This document shows positions 15,835-23,653 of a DNA stretch of 31,140 nucleotides, in pieces. The position numbers and the translations under genes are program-made. Each line of letters opens with the position of its first letter. Within the stretch, counting starts at the first letter, position 1. Below the pieces are notes generated by a model, which was not told where the DNA came from, made no database searches, and was given only the letters and a program-made list of their open reading frames with translations. The stretch comes from Holophagaceae bacterium UBA1801 (GTDB taxonomy: Bacteria > Acidobacteriota > Holophagae > Holophagales > Holophagaceae), in NCBI GenBank assembly GCA_002319925.1, contig DCFP01000153.1:1-31140 (forward strand). The letters are read 5' to 3'.

Positions 15835-16539
15835 TCACCGGGCGGCAGGTATGCTCCAGTCCTCGATTCGGCTGGCTTTCAGACGTTTGGCGTGCTCCAC
15901 GATCAGGGCATGGAATTCCTGATAGACCGTCACCTCGGCCGGAAGGTTGAGGACACAATGCTGTTTCAGCGCTTCGTAGGAGGCAGGCGCCGGAACCCAT
16001 GCCAGCCGCTCGAAGATTTTGCGTGTGTAGGCATCGACGACCATTTCGAGCTGACCGTAGGCGTACAGCCGGATGCTGTCGGCCGTTTCGGGGCCGATGC
16101 CCCAGACATCCAGAAGGGCCTCCCTGGATGGTGCTTGGCCCTTGGATCGTAGGGAAAAGGAAGCCAGCTCCTTGAGCTTCCGTGCCTTGGTGTTGTGGTA
16201 CCCGGAAGGGCGGATCAAGGTGGCCAGGTCAGGTTCCGGTAGTTCAAGAATCCGCTCCGGGTTCAAGGCCTTCGATGCGGCCAGGTTCCGCAAAGCCTTC
16301 TCGACATTGGGCCAGGCCGTGTTCTGGGTGAGCACGGCACCGGCGCAAATCTCGAAGCGTTCGGCTGCGTTGCGGGGAAAGGCATATTCGCCCGGGTGAT
16401 AGCCTGTGATGGAACCGGTCTTCGTGGGATTGACGCCATCGTGCCCCAGCAGGGGCCACCAGCCCTGGGGGCCATAGGCATCAAGGAGGGAAAGATAGAA
16501 GCGGTGCAGGGGAGTTTCATGTTTCTGCCTGGCCGCCAT
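15835..16539 (-). CDS. HhH-GPD DNA glycosylase, MagIII-like
   Basis: This 234-residue member of the endonuclease III superfamily probably excises damaged bases such as 3-methyladenine. The glycosylase core includes FEICAGAVLTQNTAWPNVEK (residues 62-81), the hairpin LLDVWGIGPETADSI (142-156) and MVVDAYTRKIF with the catalytic aspartate D169. The lysine that gives endonuclease III its lyase activity is replaced (GIGPETAD), and the C-terminal four-cysteine [4Fe-4S] loop is missing. Both are features of MagIII-type monofunctional glycosylases. GGAGG and AAGGA precede ATG 16539. It is the first gene of a two-gene operon with the secreted hydrolase. Confidence 0.85.
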   Translation of the reverse strand: MAARQKHETPLHRFYLSLLDAYGPQGWWPLLGHDGVNPTKTGSITGYHPGEYAFPRNAAERFEICAGAVLTQNTAWPNVEKALRNLAASKALNPERILELPEPDLATLIRPSGYHNTKARKLKELASFSLRSKGQAPSREALLDVWGIGPETADSIRLYAYGQLEMVVDAYTRKIFERLAWVPAPASYEALKQHCVLNLPAEVTVYQEFHALIVEHAKRLKASRIEDWSIPAAR

Positions 16540-16676
16540 TCCTTCCTCCACGGAAATCAAAGCTCCAGCGTCCCACGGGGTGTGGCCGATCTCGCACCGT
16601 ATTCAAAAAAATTGAACGACCGGTGAAAGGATCGCCCATTGCCCGGCATTCCCTCTGTGTAGCCATGAGGTGCCCG

Positions 16677-18215
16677 ATGCGAACCTTCACGTCCTCCCTT
16701 CTTCTGACCACCACCTTGCTTGCTTCCGGTACGGCGGCCTGGTCCGTCCAGGACGAGAGCGCGGCCTATGCGCCCTGGAACGGCGAGCCCAGCAATGCTC
16801 AGATCATCCAGGCCTTCGGCAAGCAGGGGATCCGCATCAACGGCGCGGAAGCCGTGGGTGTGCGGCCCAATGTGCTCATCGCGCTGAAGGAAGCCCAGCA
16901 GCATGGTCTCGGCAATAGCAAGGTGGACTTCGCCGCGGTGGAGATCGCCCAGGACCTTGGGCTGGACACCGGTTCTGGCTCCACGACCGTGAAGAACATC
17001 GTCTCGGCCATCGGCTTCCTGCTGCACAAGCCGGGCATCGTGCGGCCCTGGCCCCATCCGAAGCTGGTGCCGCCCATGGAATGGGAATCCTATTTCAACG
17101 AGACCACCAATCTCTGGAACCAGCCGAACTTCATGAATTTAATGAACCGGAGTCAGTTCTACCCGGTGAAGATCAGCTGGGAGGATATCGGGCGGTACCA
17201 GGGCAGCGTCTGGGGCGATCGCATCAGCGATGTGGGCATCTGGGTGCGGGAACGAGAAAGCGATCCATCCTCCGCCAAGCTCGCACTGTCCGTGCGCAGG
17301 GACAGCAATTTCAGGGACAAGGTGCTGATGGTGCCCGCGGACCGCATCAAGGTCCACGTGAAGTCCTGGGGGCATATCGTAGAGAAGACGCTGCCCGAGC
17401 GGCTCCAGGAGCTGGGGCTCGCCTCGAAGAACCGCGACCGGAACGTGATCGTCTCCAACCAGTTCGCCATCGTGCCCGTGCCTGCCCACGACATGCACGG
17501 CGCCTGGCCGGAGGGCGTCCCGCCGCGCGCGGCCTTCAACTTCAGCATCTTTCCGTACGGAAGCACCAACTTCGTCATCACCGATGTCATCGAGGGGAGC
17601 CACGAGGCCATCGTGGGCCCGGGCACCCACCAGATGCTCTTCGCCAACATTCATGGGCAGAAGGCGCCCTTCACGGCCAGCCGCGCAGAGGACCGCCAGG
17701 ACCTGCTGCAGATGGAGCGGGATCTCAAGGCCAAGGGCATGGACGTGGACGTGCAGCGCTACTACCTGATCCAGATTCCGCTGCGCCGGAACGCACGGAA
17801 CATCCAGCTCAGCAACATGGGCACGCCGCCCTTCCAGGGCTACTACGCCTATCCCATGGAACTCTCAGCGGAAGGGGACTACGCCTATGCTCCCGCGCCC
17901 GCTGCGCCTCCAGCCGCCGGCAGCGGCACGGTCTACAAGGAAAAGAAGGCCATGCCTGAGAATTCCGCCCAGCGCGCTGAACCCGGCCTGGATCGCGTGG
18001 CCATCGGCCACGGGGATGCCGAAGGCGCCTACTTCACCGGCTCCGGCTATCGCGGCGAACGCGCGGAAGAACCCATCCGGGTGACCGTGGTCTACTTCGT
18101 CACGCCCGTGGGCAAGGTCACCGCCAAGGACATGGACACCTTCGCCAAGGCCTTCTCCCAGTGGGATTCCCAGGCCATCTGGGGAGGCAGTTTCGTGACG
18201 AAGGAAACGAACTAA
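16677..18215 (+). CDS. Exported protein of unknown family (512 residues)
   Basis: I do not recognise this protein. It begins MRTFTSSLLLTTTLLASGTAAW, a convincing signal peptide. A first region (about residues 25-105) is helical with NAQIIQAFGKQGIRINGAEAVGVRP. A central region (about 130-390) is rich in strands and has WEDIGRYQGSVWGDRISDVG and FNFSIFPYGSTNFVITDVIEG. A linker of Ala, Pro and Gly (about 405-425) follows, then a short C-terminal domain ending RVTVVYFVTPVGKVTAKDM. AGGTG lies 5 bases before ATG 16677; the frame is open to GTG 16623. It stands alone, convergent with the siaD gene 10 bases away. There are no cysteine pairs, catalytic motifs or metal sites that I can name. Confidence 0.72.
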   Translation: MRTFTSSLLLTTTLLASGTAAWSVQDESAAYAPWNGEPSNAQIIQAFGKQGIRINGAEAVGVRPNVLIALKEAQQHGLGNSKVDFAAVEIAQDLGLDTGSGSTTVKNIVSAIGFLLHKPGIVRPWPHPKLVPPMEWESYFNETTNLWNQPNFMNLMNRSQFYPVKISWEDIGRYQGSVWGDRISDVGIWVRERESDPSSAKLALSVRRDSNFRDKVLMVPADRIKVHVKSWGHIVEKTLPERLQELGLASKNRDRNVIVSNQFAIVPVPAHDMHGAWPEGVPPRAAFNFSIFPYGSTNFVITDVIEGSHEAIVGPGTHQMLFANIHGQKAPFTASRAEDRQDLLQMERDLKAKGMDVDVQRYYLIQIPLRRNARNIQLSNMGTPPFQGYYAYPMELSAEGDYAYAPAPAAPPAAGSGTVYKEKKAMPENSAQRAEPGLDRVAIGHGDAEGAYFTGSGYRGERAEEPIRVTVVYFVTPVGKVTAKDMDTFAKAFSQWDSQAIWGGSFVTKETN

Positions 18216-18225
18216 CTGATGGAAG

Positions 18226-19371
18226 TCACGAATGCATCGGGGGCGCGACTTCAACGCGGTTGCGCCCCAAGTGCTTGGCGCCGTACATGGCTTCGTCGGC
18301 GCGATGGAGGAGGGTGGTCAGCGACTCTCCGCGCTGGTATCCGGCAAGGCCGAGGCTGACGGTGACGCTCAAGGCATAGCCATCATGTTTCAGGGAAAGG
18401 CTGGCAACCCTTTCCCTGAGTTTTTCCGCCACGATGCGGGCGTCATCCTGGTCTGTTCCCGGCAGCAGGACGAGGAATTCCTCGCCTCCCCAGCGGGAGG
18501 GATGGTCGTATTCCCGCAAAGCCGCCTGGATGGTCGCGGCGATCGACTTGAGCAAGGCGTCGCCGATCTCGTGGCCGTAGGTGTCGTTCACGTTCTTGAA
18601 TTGGTCCACGTCCACCATGAGTAGGGTCATGGGCAGCCGTCCCCGGTTGGCGCGGCTGAGCTCGGCCTTGAGCCGCTCCATCATGTCCCTCCGGTTGGAC
18701 AGCCCCGTCAGGTAATCGGTCCGGGACGATTCCTGCAAAGCGTTGTTCGCGTCCTTGAGTTCGCGTTGAAAGCCATCCGAGATCCTGGAAATCTTCGCCA
18801 GCCGCCGGATGAGGCGGACATGCTTCGCCCCGAGCCATTCCACTTCGGCCAGGAGCGGGTGCCCCTGGAAAGCTGAATCCTTGCGGACAGCCTCTAGACG
18901 GCTCTGCAGTTCCACTTCTTCCGGGACGGGTCCGGAAGGGACGCCAGTCGGTGTCTCAACGGGAGTCGGGGTCTGCGCGGATCGGATATCCGGGAAGAGG
19001 ACCTTCGCGCAATCCGGGCAGACACCGTGGCTGAACACGGCTTCGGAGTGCTGGGAGATGTAGGTCTCGATCTGGTCCCACATGCCGTCGTCGTCCCGGA
19101 TGCGCTTGCAGCGGGCGCAGATGGGAATCAGCCCGCGCAGGGTCTTGACCTCGGACAGGGCGGTGGAGAGGTTGTGGTTGGCTTCCTGGAGCTTGCGGTT
19201 CAGGTCCCGGAGCTGCTCCTGATAGCCATCGCTGATGTGCGAGATCTTGTTCAGGCGCTGGGAGAGCGCCAGGTAATCCCGGCCTATCGTCTCCAGGGCA
19301 GCGGTGAACTCCGGGTCGGGCACCTGTTTCAGCAAATCCCTAAGCCGCTGGAGGAACCGTTCCTCACTCAT
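18226..19371 (-). CDS. siaD: Diguanylate cyclase of a SiaABCD-type module
   Basis: This 381-residue enzyme makes c-di-GMP from two GTP. The GGDEF domain covers about residues 215-378 with the active motif RWGGEEF (G295-F299) and an inhibitory RxxD site at R286-D289, five residues upstream. The N-terminal half is a helical stalk with two copies of the motif RLxKISxISDG(Y/F)Q at residues 39 and 190. Between them is a four-cysteine motif, C85-x2-C88 and C118-x2-C121, of the zinc-ribbon-like kind (CARCKRIRDDDGMW). It overlaps the siaC gene by 8 bases. By analogy with Pseudomonas aeruginosa, SiaC should bind the stalk and activate the cyclase. Confidence 0.9.
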   Translation of the reverse strand: MSEERFLQRLRDLLKQVPDPEFTAALETIGRDYLALSQRLNKISHISDGYQEQLRDLNRKLQEANHNLSTALSEVKTLRGLIPICARCKRIRDDDGMWDQIETYISQHSEAVFSHGVCPDCAKVLFPDIRSAQTPTPVETPTGVPSGPVPEEVELQSRLEAVRKDSAFQGHPLLAEVEWLGAKHVRLIRRLAKISRISDGFQRELKDANNALQESSRTDYLTGLSNRRDMMERLKAELSRANRGRLPMTLLMVDVDQFKNVNDTYGHEIGDALLKSIAATIQAALREYDHPSRWGGEEFLVLLPGTDQDDARIVAEKLRERVASLSLKHDGYALSVTVSLGLAGYQRGESLTTLLHRADEAMYGAKHLGRNRVEVAPPMHS

Positions 19372-19768
19372 GGCGTTCCGCTTCGATGGAAAGGATCTCG
19401 AAGGGCAGGGTGAGGTCCTCCTTGAACTCCTCGGCTAGGTCCAGGGCGCGGTCGTTCTCCGCGTCGTAGAACCATCTCACATTGACCTGCCGCCCCTTCC
19501 GGTGGGCCTCCTCCAGGTCGTCCAGGATGTCCATCAGGCACTTGATGCTGCTGGTGTTGAGGTAGGACAACCGCAATTCGAGGGTGAAAGGCCGATTGTC
19601 CCGGCCGAGGATTTCGACGACCCAGGCCAGTATGGGGCTGAAGAACTCGAAGGTATTCTCGGGATACGACTCGCCTGAGAGGCAGAGCAAGGCTTCGGCT
19701 TCGTTGCCCTGGACCTGGGGGCTGGAAAGGGTGGCGGGAATGCTGAGGTTTTTCATGTTCCGATCCAT
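19364..19768 (-). CDS. siaC: SiaC-family regulatory phosphoprotein (DUF1987)
   Basis: This is a 134-residue protein of the SiaC family. In Pseudomonas it is phosphorylated on threonine by SiaB, dephosphorylated by SiaA, and in the free form activates the diguanylate cyclase SiaD. The family core is visible: YPENTFEFFSPILAWVVEIL, FTLELRLSYLNTSSIKCLMDI and GRQVNVRWFYD. T72 in YLNTSS is the expected phospho-acceptor. Its ATG shares a base with the siaB stop (TGATG), and its end overlaps siaD, so the genes are translationally coupled. An in-frame ATG at 19756 is an alternative start. Confidence 0.9.
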   Translation of the reverse strand: MDRNMKNLSIPATLSSPQVQGNEAEALLCLSGESYPENTFEFFSPILAWVVEILGRDNRPFTLELRLSYLNTSSIKCLMDILDDLEEAHRKGRQVNVRWFYDAENDRALDLAEEFKEDLTLPFEILSIEAERHE

Positions 19769-20310
19769 CAGATGACCACTTGGAGGGAGAAGAATCCGTA
19801 GCCGTCCCCCTCCGGCACGAGCGAGTAGTGGAGCGGTTCCTTCGCCTTGCGAGCCATATCGATGAGCCCAAGGCCGGCGCCGGTGCTGCCCGCGGGAACG
19901 GCCTGGTGCAGCCGTTCCTTGTACATCGCCTTCAGTTCCGTTTTGTCCTTGGCCGCCAAGCCATCGAGAACGCGAACCAGCTCCTGTCCATGATCGCTGC
20001 GGACGCAGTTTCCGCTGTGCACCACGTAATGCTCGTCCCGCTTGGCGATGACGATGATCCCCGTGTTGAGCCGGTCCCGTTCCGCCTTGTCCAGATCGGC
20101 GCGGTTGGCGTAGTTCCGGACATTCTGGGTCGCCTCGATGTAGACGGAGAATACGTCCATCATCGCGGACTTCTGGATTTCGGCGCTCTCCAGGTATTTC
20201 TTCACGGCCTTGCCCAGCTCCTCGATGATGCTGTGGCTGAAGGGCCCGTTGAAGCAGATGAGGATGCCTGCGCTGGTGAGGTTCTTCCGGATGTCGTAAA
20301 GGTCGGTCAT
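19768..20310 (-). CDS. siaB: SiaB-family protein kinase
   Basis: This 180-residue GHKL-fold protein should phosphorylate SiaC. It has a histidine-kinase-like ATP site: an N-box IEATQNVRNYANRAD with E59 and N63, and a glycine lid TGAGLGLIDMARK at residues 143-155. There is no phospho-histidine domain, as in anti-sigma kinases of the SpoIIAB kind. AAGGG precedes the ATG. It lies 21 bases after siaA and overlaps siaC. The length fits the family. Confidence 0.9.
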   Translation of the reverse strand: MTDLYDIRKNLTSAGILICFNGPFSHSIIEELGKAVKKYLESAEIQKSAMMDVFSVYIEATQNVRNYANRADLDKAERDRLNTGIIVIAKRDEHYVVHSGNCVRSDHGQELVRVLDGLAAKDKTELKAMYKERLHQAVPAGSTGAGLGLIDMARKAKEPLHYSLVPEGDGYGFFSLQVVI

Positions 20311-20331
20311 CAGATCACCCTTGTTCTGGTG

Positions 20332-21945
20332 TCAGGGGCGGAAGCCCAGCATCGTGATGTCATCCCGCTGAGGTCGTTGCCCCTGATATTCGTGAAGCGA
20401 CTGTTCCAGGAGGCGGCCCTGTTCTTCCATCGGCAACGCTTGGATTCCATTGAGTAATTCCCTCAAGCGGCGCTTTCCGAAGCCGAAGCCCAAGGGGCCT
20501 CCGTGCTGGTCCAGGAGTCCGTCCGTGAACAGATAGCAGCTCGTACCAGTCGGGAATTCCAGATCCCGGTTCGCGAAGGCGCAATCCGCGCTGGAACGCC
20601 GGTATCCCAGACTGTTCGTATCCGCAGGGCATTCCAGAGATTGGCCATCGGGCCGCCAGAGCCAGAGGGGAATCCGCGCTCCGGCGTAGCGCAGGCGGCG
20701 ATCCCGGGCACGGATGCGCACGAGAGCCAGCTCCAGTCCGTGATCGAGGTGCCCGCGCTCCCGCTGCTGCCCTCCCTGGTGGAGCATTCCCTTCAGGGCG
20801 CGGTTCATCTCCTGAAGGAGTAGCGCGGGATCCTCCGGGCCGTGCTTGGCCAGGAGCTGAGTCAGTACCGCGTGGGCGCTCATGGTCATGAAGGCTCCGG
20901 GAACGCCATGGCCGGTGCAGTCGGCCACGGCCACCAGACACCCTTCCGGATCCCCGACCACATCGTAGAAGTCGCCGCCTACGATGTCTCGTGGACGGTA
21001 GAGCACGAAGCAGCCGGACAGGCAGCTCTCCAGAGTAGATGGCTTGGGCAGTAGGCTCGCCTGGATCAGCTGGGCGTAGTGGATGCTGTCCGTGATCTTG
21101 CGGTGGGACTCGGCGAGCTGGACTTCGGCCGTCCTGCGGTCCGTGATGTCCCGGTAGATGCCGTACGCCGCAACCTGGTGGCCCCGGACCAAGATGGGCG
21201 CGCAGATCAGCGAAACATCGACGAGGCTGCCGTCCTTGCGCTGCCGCCGGGTCTCGAAGGAGAAGATCTCTCCGTTCAGGACTTCCTGAGTGTAGTGGGA
21301 ACCCTCGTCCGCGAAGGCCGGGGGCACGATGAGATCATCGATGCGGCGACCCTGGACCTCCTCGTTCCCGAAGCCGAACAGCCGCTCGAACTCGCCATTG
21401 ACCTGGAGGATCTGGCCATCGTTGTCCAGGATGGCGATGGCCTCCCGCACCGTGTTGAAGAGGTTGGCGAAGTACTCGCGCTGGGCCTCGGCCGCCTTTC
21501 GTTCGGTGATATCGCGGTAGATTCCGTAGGCGGCCACCTGCTCGCCGTGCAGGACGATGGGGGCGCACAGGAGCGAGACATCGATCAGGGTTCCGTCCCT
21601 CCGCTTCCGGCAGGTCTCGGAGGCCACGGTCTCCCCGCGGGCCACGGCCTTGGTGTATTCCGTGGCCTCGGCCATGCGGTCCGGCGGGACGATGAGTTCA
21701 TCCGTCAACTGGCCGCGAATCTCGCTGTCCGGATAGCCGAAGAGCCGCTCGAACTCGCCGTTGACCCGGACGATGCGGCCGGTGATGTCGTGAATGGCGA
21801 TGGCCTCCTGCACGTGGTTGAAGAGGTTGACGAAATACTCGTCGACGCTCGTGTGCAGGTATCCTTCCGGCACGGGAACCACCGGTTGGGAGCGGCCTGC
21901 GGGTGCGGGGTGAGATGCCTCGTGGTTCCCATCGGGATTCATCAT
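20332..21945 (-). CDS. siaA: PAS-PAS-PP2C phosphatase, SiaA-like
   Basis: This 537-residue cytoplasmic phosphatase is expected to dephosphorylate SiaC. Two tandem PAS domains (about residues 36-155 and 157-275) are followed by a helix and a SpoIIE-type PP2C domain (310-537). Metal-binding motifs are complete: GGDFYD (323-328), DCTGHG (342-347), TDGLLD (474-479) and RDD (527-529). The two PAS domains are clearly duplicates, sharing VNGEFERLFG and VAAYGIYRDITDR/ERK. No transmembrane segment is present, unlike the membrane-bound Pseudomonas SiaA, so the signal is probably cytoplasmic. GGAG precedes the ATG. It follows the Ada-like gene by 66 bases on the same strand. Confidence 0.9.
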   Translation of the reverse strand: MMNPDGNHEASHPAPAGRSQPVVPVPEGYLHTSVDEYFVNLFNHVQEAIAIHDITGRIVRVNGEFERLFGYPDSEIRGQLTDELIVPPDRMAEATEYTKAVARGETVASETCRKRRDGTLIDVSLLCAPIVLHGEQVAAYGIYRDITERKAAEAQREYFANLFNTVREAIAILDNDGQILQVNGEFERLFGFGNEEVQGRRIDDLIVPPAFADEGSHYTQEVLNGEIFSFETRRQRKDGSLVDVSLICAPILVRGHQVAAYGIYRDITDRRTAEVQLAESHRKITDSIHYAQLIQASLLPKPSTLESCLSGCFVLYRPRDIVGGDFYDVVGDPEGCLVAVADCTGHGVPGAFMTMSAHAVLTQLLAKHGPEDPALLLQEMNRALKGMLHQGGQQRERGHLDHGLELALVRIRARDRRLRYAGARIPLWLWRPDGQSLECPADTNSLGYRRSSADCAFANRDLEFPTGTSCYLFTDGLLDQHGGPLGFGFGKRRLRELLNGIQALPMEEQGRLLEQSLHEYQGQRPQRDDITMLGFRP

Positions 21946-22011
21946 GGTGCTCCGCAGCAGATCAACCTGGAGCAGCCATTGTGGCCCCGGGGTGGACCGG
22001 AGGCAATGCGC

Positions 22012-22866
22012 TCAGGACACGTGCTCCCGCTCCAGCGCCCGCGCGCCCTCCACGCCCAGCAGGGCCTGCTTGCGGAGGCTGCCCCAGTGGTAGTCGCCGA
22101 TGGCGCCCGTGGAACGGATCACGCGATGGCAAGGGATGAGGTAGCCGATGGGGTTCATGGCGAGGGCGGTGCCCACGGCCCGCGACGCGCCGGGTGCTCC
22201 TGCGAGCTGAGCCAGATCGCGATAGGAGACGACCTTGCCCTCCGGAATGGCCAGAAGCGCCTTCCAGACCTGGACCTGGAAGGGTGAGCCCTTCAGCAGC
22301 AGCGACAGGGTGCCTGTGGGCTGGCCCATCATGCGGGAAACGACCTCGCGGGCATAGGGTTCGGTCTGGATCGAGGCTTCCGTCAGTTTTGCCTCGGGCC
22401 AGCGCGCCTGGAGCTCGGCCACAGCGGCGCTGCGCGGTTCATCCCCGAGGAATCCGAGACCGCACAAGCCGCGGCCCGTGATGGCGAAGAGGGCCTCGCC
22501 GAAGGGCGTGGCGTGCACACCCCACTGGATGGCCAGACCCTCACCCGCGCGCTTGAATTCGCCCGGGGTCATGGCTTCCAGGTTCAGGAAGAGATCGTGG
22601 AGGCGGCTGGTCCCTGAAAGCCCCACCTCCAGGCTGGTCTCCAGCAGGCTGTGGGATTCGGACAGCAGGGCCTTGGCGCGATTCAGGGTCAGGCACTGGA
22701 GGAAGTCCTTGGGCGTCACGCCCGCCCACTGTCTGAACAATTTCTGGAAATGGAACTCGCTCAAACCCACGTGGTTCGCCAGTTCCGCCAGATCCGGCTG
22801 CTCCCGCGCGTTCTGCTCGAGGTAGCGGATCGCCTGTTCCACCCGGCTGTAGTCGCTTCCGCCCAT
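22012..22866 (-). CDS. AraC-type domain fused to O6-methylguanine-DNA methyltransferase (Ada-like, no N-terminal Ada zinc domain)
   Basis: This 284-residue fusion repairs O6-alkylguanine by suicidal transfer to a cysteine. Residues 8-105 are an AraC helix-turn-helix domain (LAELANHVGLSEFHFQKLF, then TPGEFKRAG). Residues ~195-275 are the methyltransferase, with SPFQVQVWKALLAIPEGKV, the active site IPCHRVIRSTG (C246) and GDYHWGSLRKQALL. The zinc-binding phosphotriester domain of E. coli Ada is absent, so this matches the short bifunctional regulators of other phyla. GGGAGG precedes ATG 22866. The frame stays open a further 215 codons into the upstream gene by chance. It is 14 bases after the CCG-domain gene. 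Confidence 0.88.
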   Translation of the reverse strand: MGGSDYSRVEQAIRYLEQNAREQPDLAELANHVGLSEFHFQKLFRQWAGVTPKDFLQCLTLNRAKALLSESHSLLETSLEVGLSGTSRLHDLFLNLEAMTPGEFKRAGEGLAIQWGVHATPFGEALFAITGRGLCGLGFLGDEPRSAAVAELQARWPEAKLTEASIQTEPYAREVVSRMMGQPTGTLSLLLKGSPFQVQVWKALLAIPEGKVVSYRDLAQLAGAPGASRAVGTALAMNPIGYLIPCHRVIRSTGAIGDYHWGSLRKQALLGVEGARALEREHVS

Positions 22867-22880
22867 GGGAATCCTCCCGG

Positions 22881-23534
22881 TCAATGGGTATCGATGAAGG
22901 CCTGGATCTGTTCGTGCCAGGCGTCGGGTTCGAAAATGCCGATGGGCGTGTCTTCGCCGAAGAGCAGGTCCACGAGGTACCGCGGCCGCTTCCCGCCGAT
23001 GTGCATGGCCTTCACGCAGGAGACGCAGTAGACCACCACATCCTCGCAGGGCATCTCCCCGGCCCGCTTGCGCATCTGGTCCTTGACGCCCTCCACGGGC
23101 AGGGTGCCGTAGAGGCTGTCGCCGCAGCAGGTGCCCTTGGATCGCGTGTGTTTGGGTTCCTGGAGACGGATGTTCATGCGCGCCAGCAGGGTCCGCACGG
23201 CGAGGTGCACGCGGTCCTCGGTGCGCGTGGGGCAGGCGTCGAGGATGGACATCAGCCGGCCGTCGTAGTCGGGGAAGGGGAAGGCATCGCTTTCCGCCAG
23301 GATCTCCCACAAAGAGATGGTGGATATTCCAGAGTACAGCTCTCGGTAGCGCCGGTCGCAGCCGGGGCAGACGTTGATGATGCGGGTTCCCGCGGTGAGG
23401 CCGGGATCGTGATGACAGCAGGTGAGATGGTCGGGAATGTGTTGGTTCCCCCGGTTCAGGAATTCGTTGATGCGCTTCGCAAGGTGGGGCTTGTGCAGGA
23501 GAAGGGCGCAACCGGGTGCGAATGCGTGCGTCAT
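22881..23534 (-). CDS. CCG-domain Fe-S protein, heterodisulfide-reductase-B-like
   Basis: This is a 217-residue cysteine-rich protein with two CCG-type halves. The first contains C9, LTCCHHDPG (C39, C40) and CPGC (C56, C59). The second contains C101, TCCGD (C136, C137) and CVSC (C170, C173). CCG domains bind an unusual Fe-S cluster and serve in electron transfer or disulfide chemistry (HdrB, SdhE, LutA types). No other Hdr subunit is nearby. I took ATG 23534 because GGAG lies 8 bases upstream; the frame is open to 23690, which would overlap the divergent methyltransferase. The partner redox protein is unknown. Confidence 0.8.
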   Translation of the reverse strand: MTHAFAPGCALLLHKPHLAKRINEFLNRGNQHIPDHLTCCHHDPGLTAGTRIINVCPGCDRRYRELYSGISTISLWEILAESDAFPFPDYDGRLMSILDACPTRTEDRVHLAVRTLLARMNIRLQEPKHTRSKGTCCGDSLYGTLPVEGVKDQMRKRAGEMPCEDVVVYCVSCVKAMHIGGKRPRYLVDLLFGEDTPIGIFEPDAWHEQIQAFIDTH

Positions 23535-23559
23535 GATTGAGGCTCCACGTGAGATTCGG

Positions 23560-23577
23560 TCATTCCAGAACGAATGA
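23560..23577. promoter_or_regulatory. Inverted repeat between divergent CCG and methyltransferase genes
   Basis: TCATTC and GAATGA form a perfect 6-bp inverted repeat around CAGAAC, extendable with one mismatch (GGTCATTC against GAATGATC). It lies 26 bases ahead of the CCG gene start on the minus strand and 77 bases before the methyltransferase start. The size fits a dimeric regulator site. No regulator is implied by context apart from the AraC-type domain of the neighbouring Ada-like protein. Confidence 0.35.
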
Positions 23578-23653
23578 TCGAGCAAAGCCCTGGAAGCGGC
23601 GACCCGATTCTTGCGGCGATCCGGCATCATAGTTTTATCGAAGGAAGGCAACG

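Noticed and set aside
16602..16616. TTCAA-AAAAA-TTGAA inverted repeat between divergent genes
   Set aside because: The arms are only 5 bp and AT-rich, which is likely by chance. It lacks the features of a terminator or a known operator.
22867..23511. A 499-codon open frame on the minus strand that would extend the Ada-like protein far upstream
   Set aside because: The added 215 codons read as low-complexity Arg/Pro/His and lie over the CCG-domain gene in another frame. A good ribosome site and the natural AraC-domain start are at 22866.
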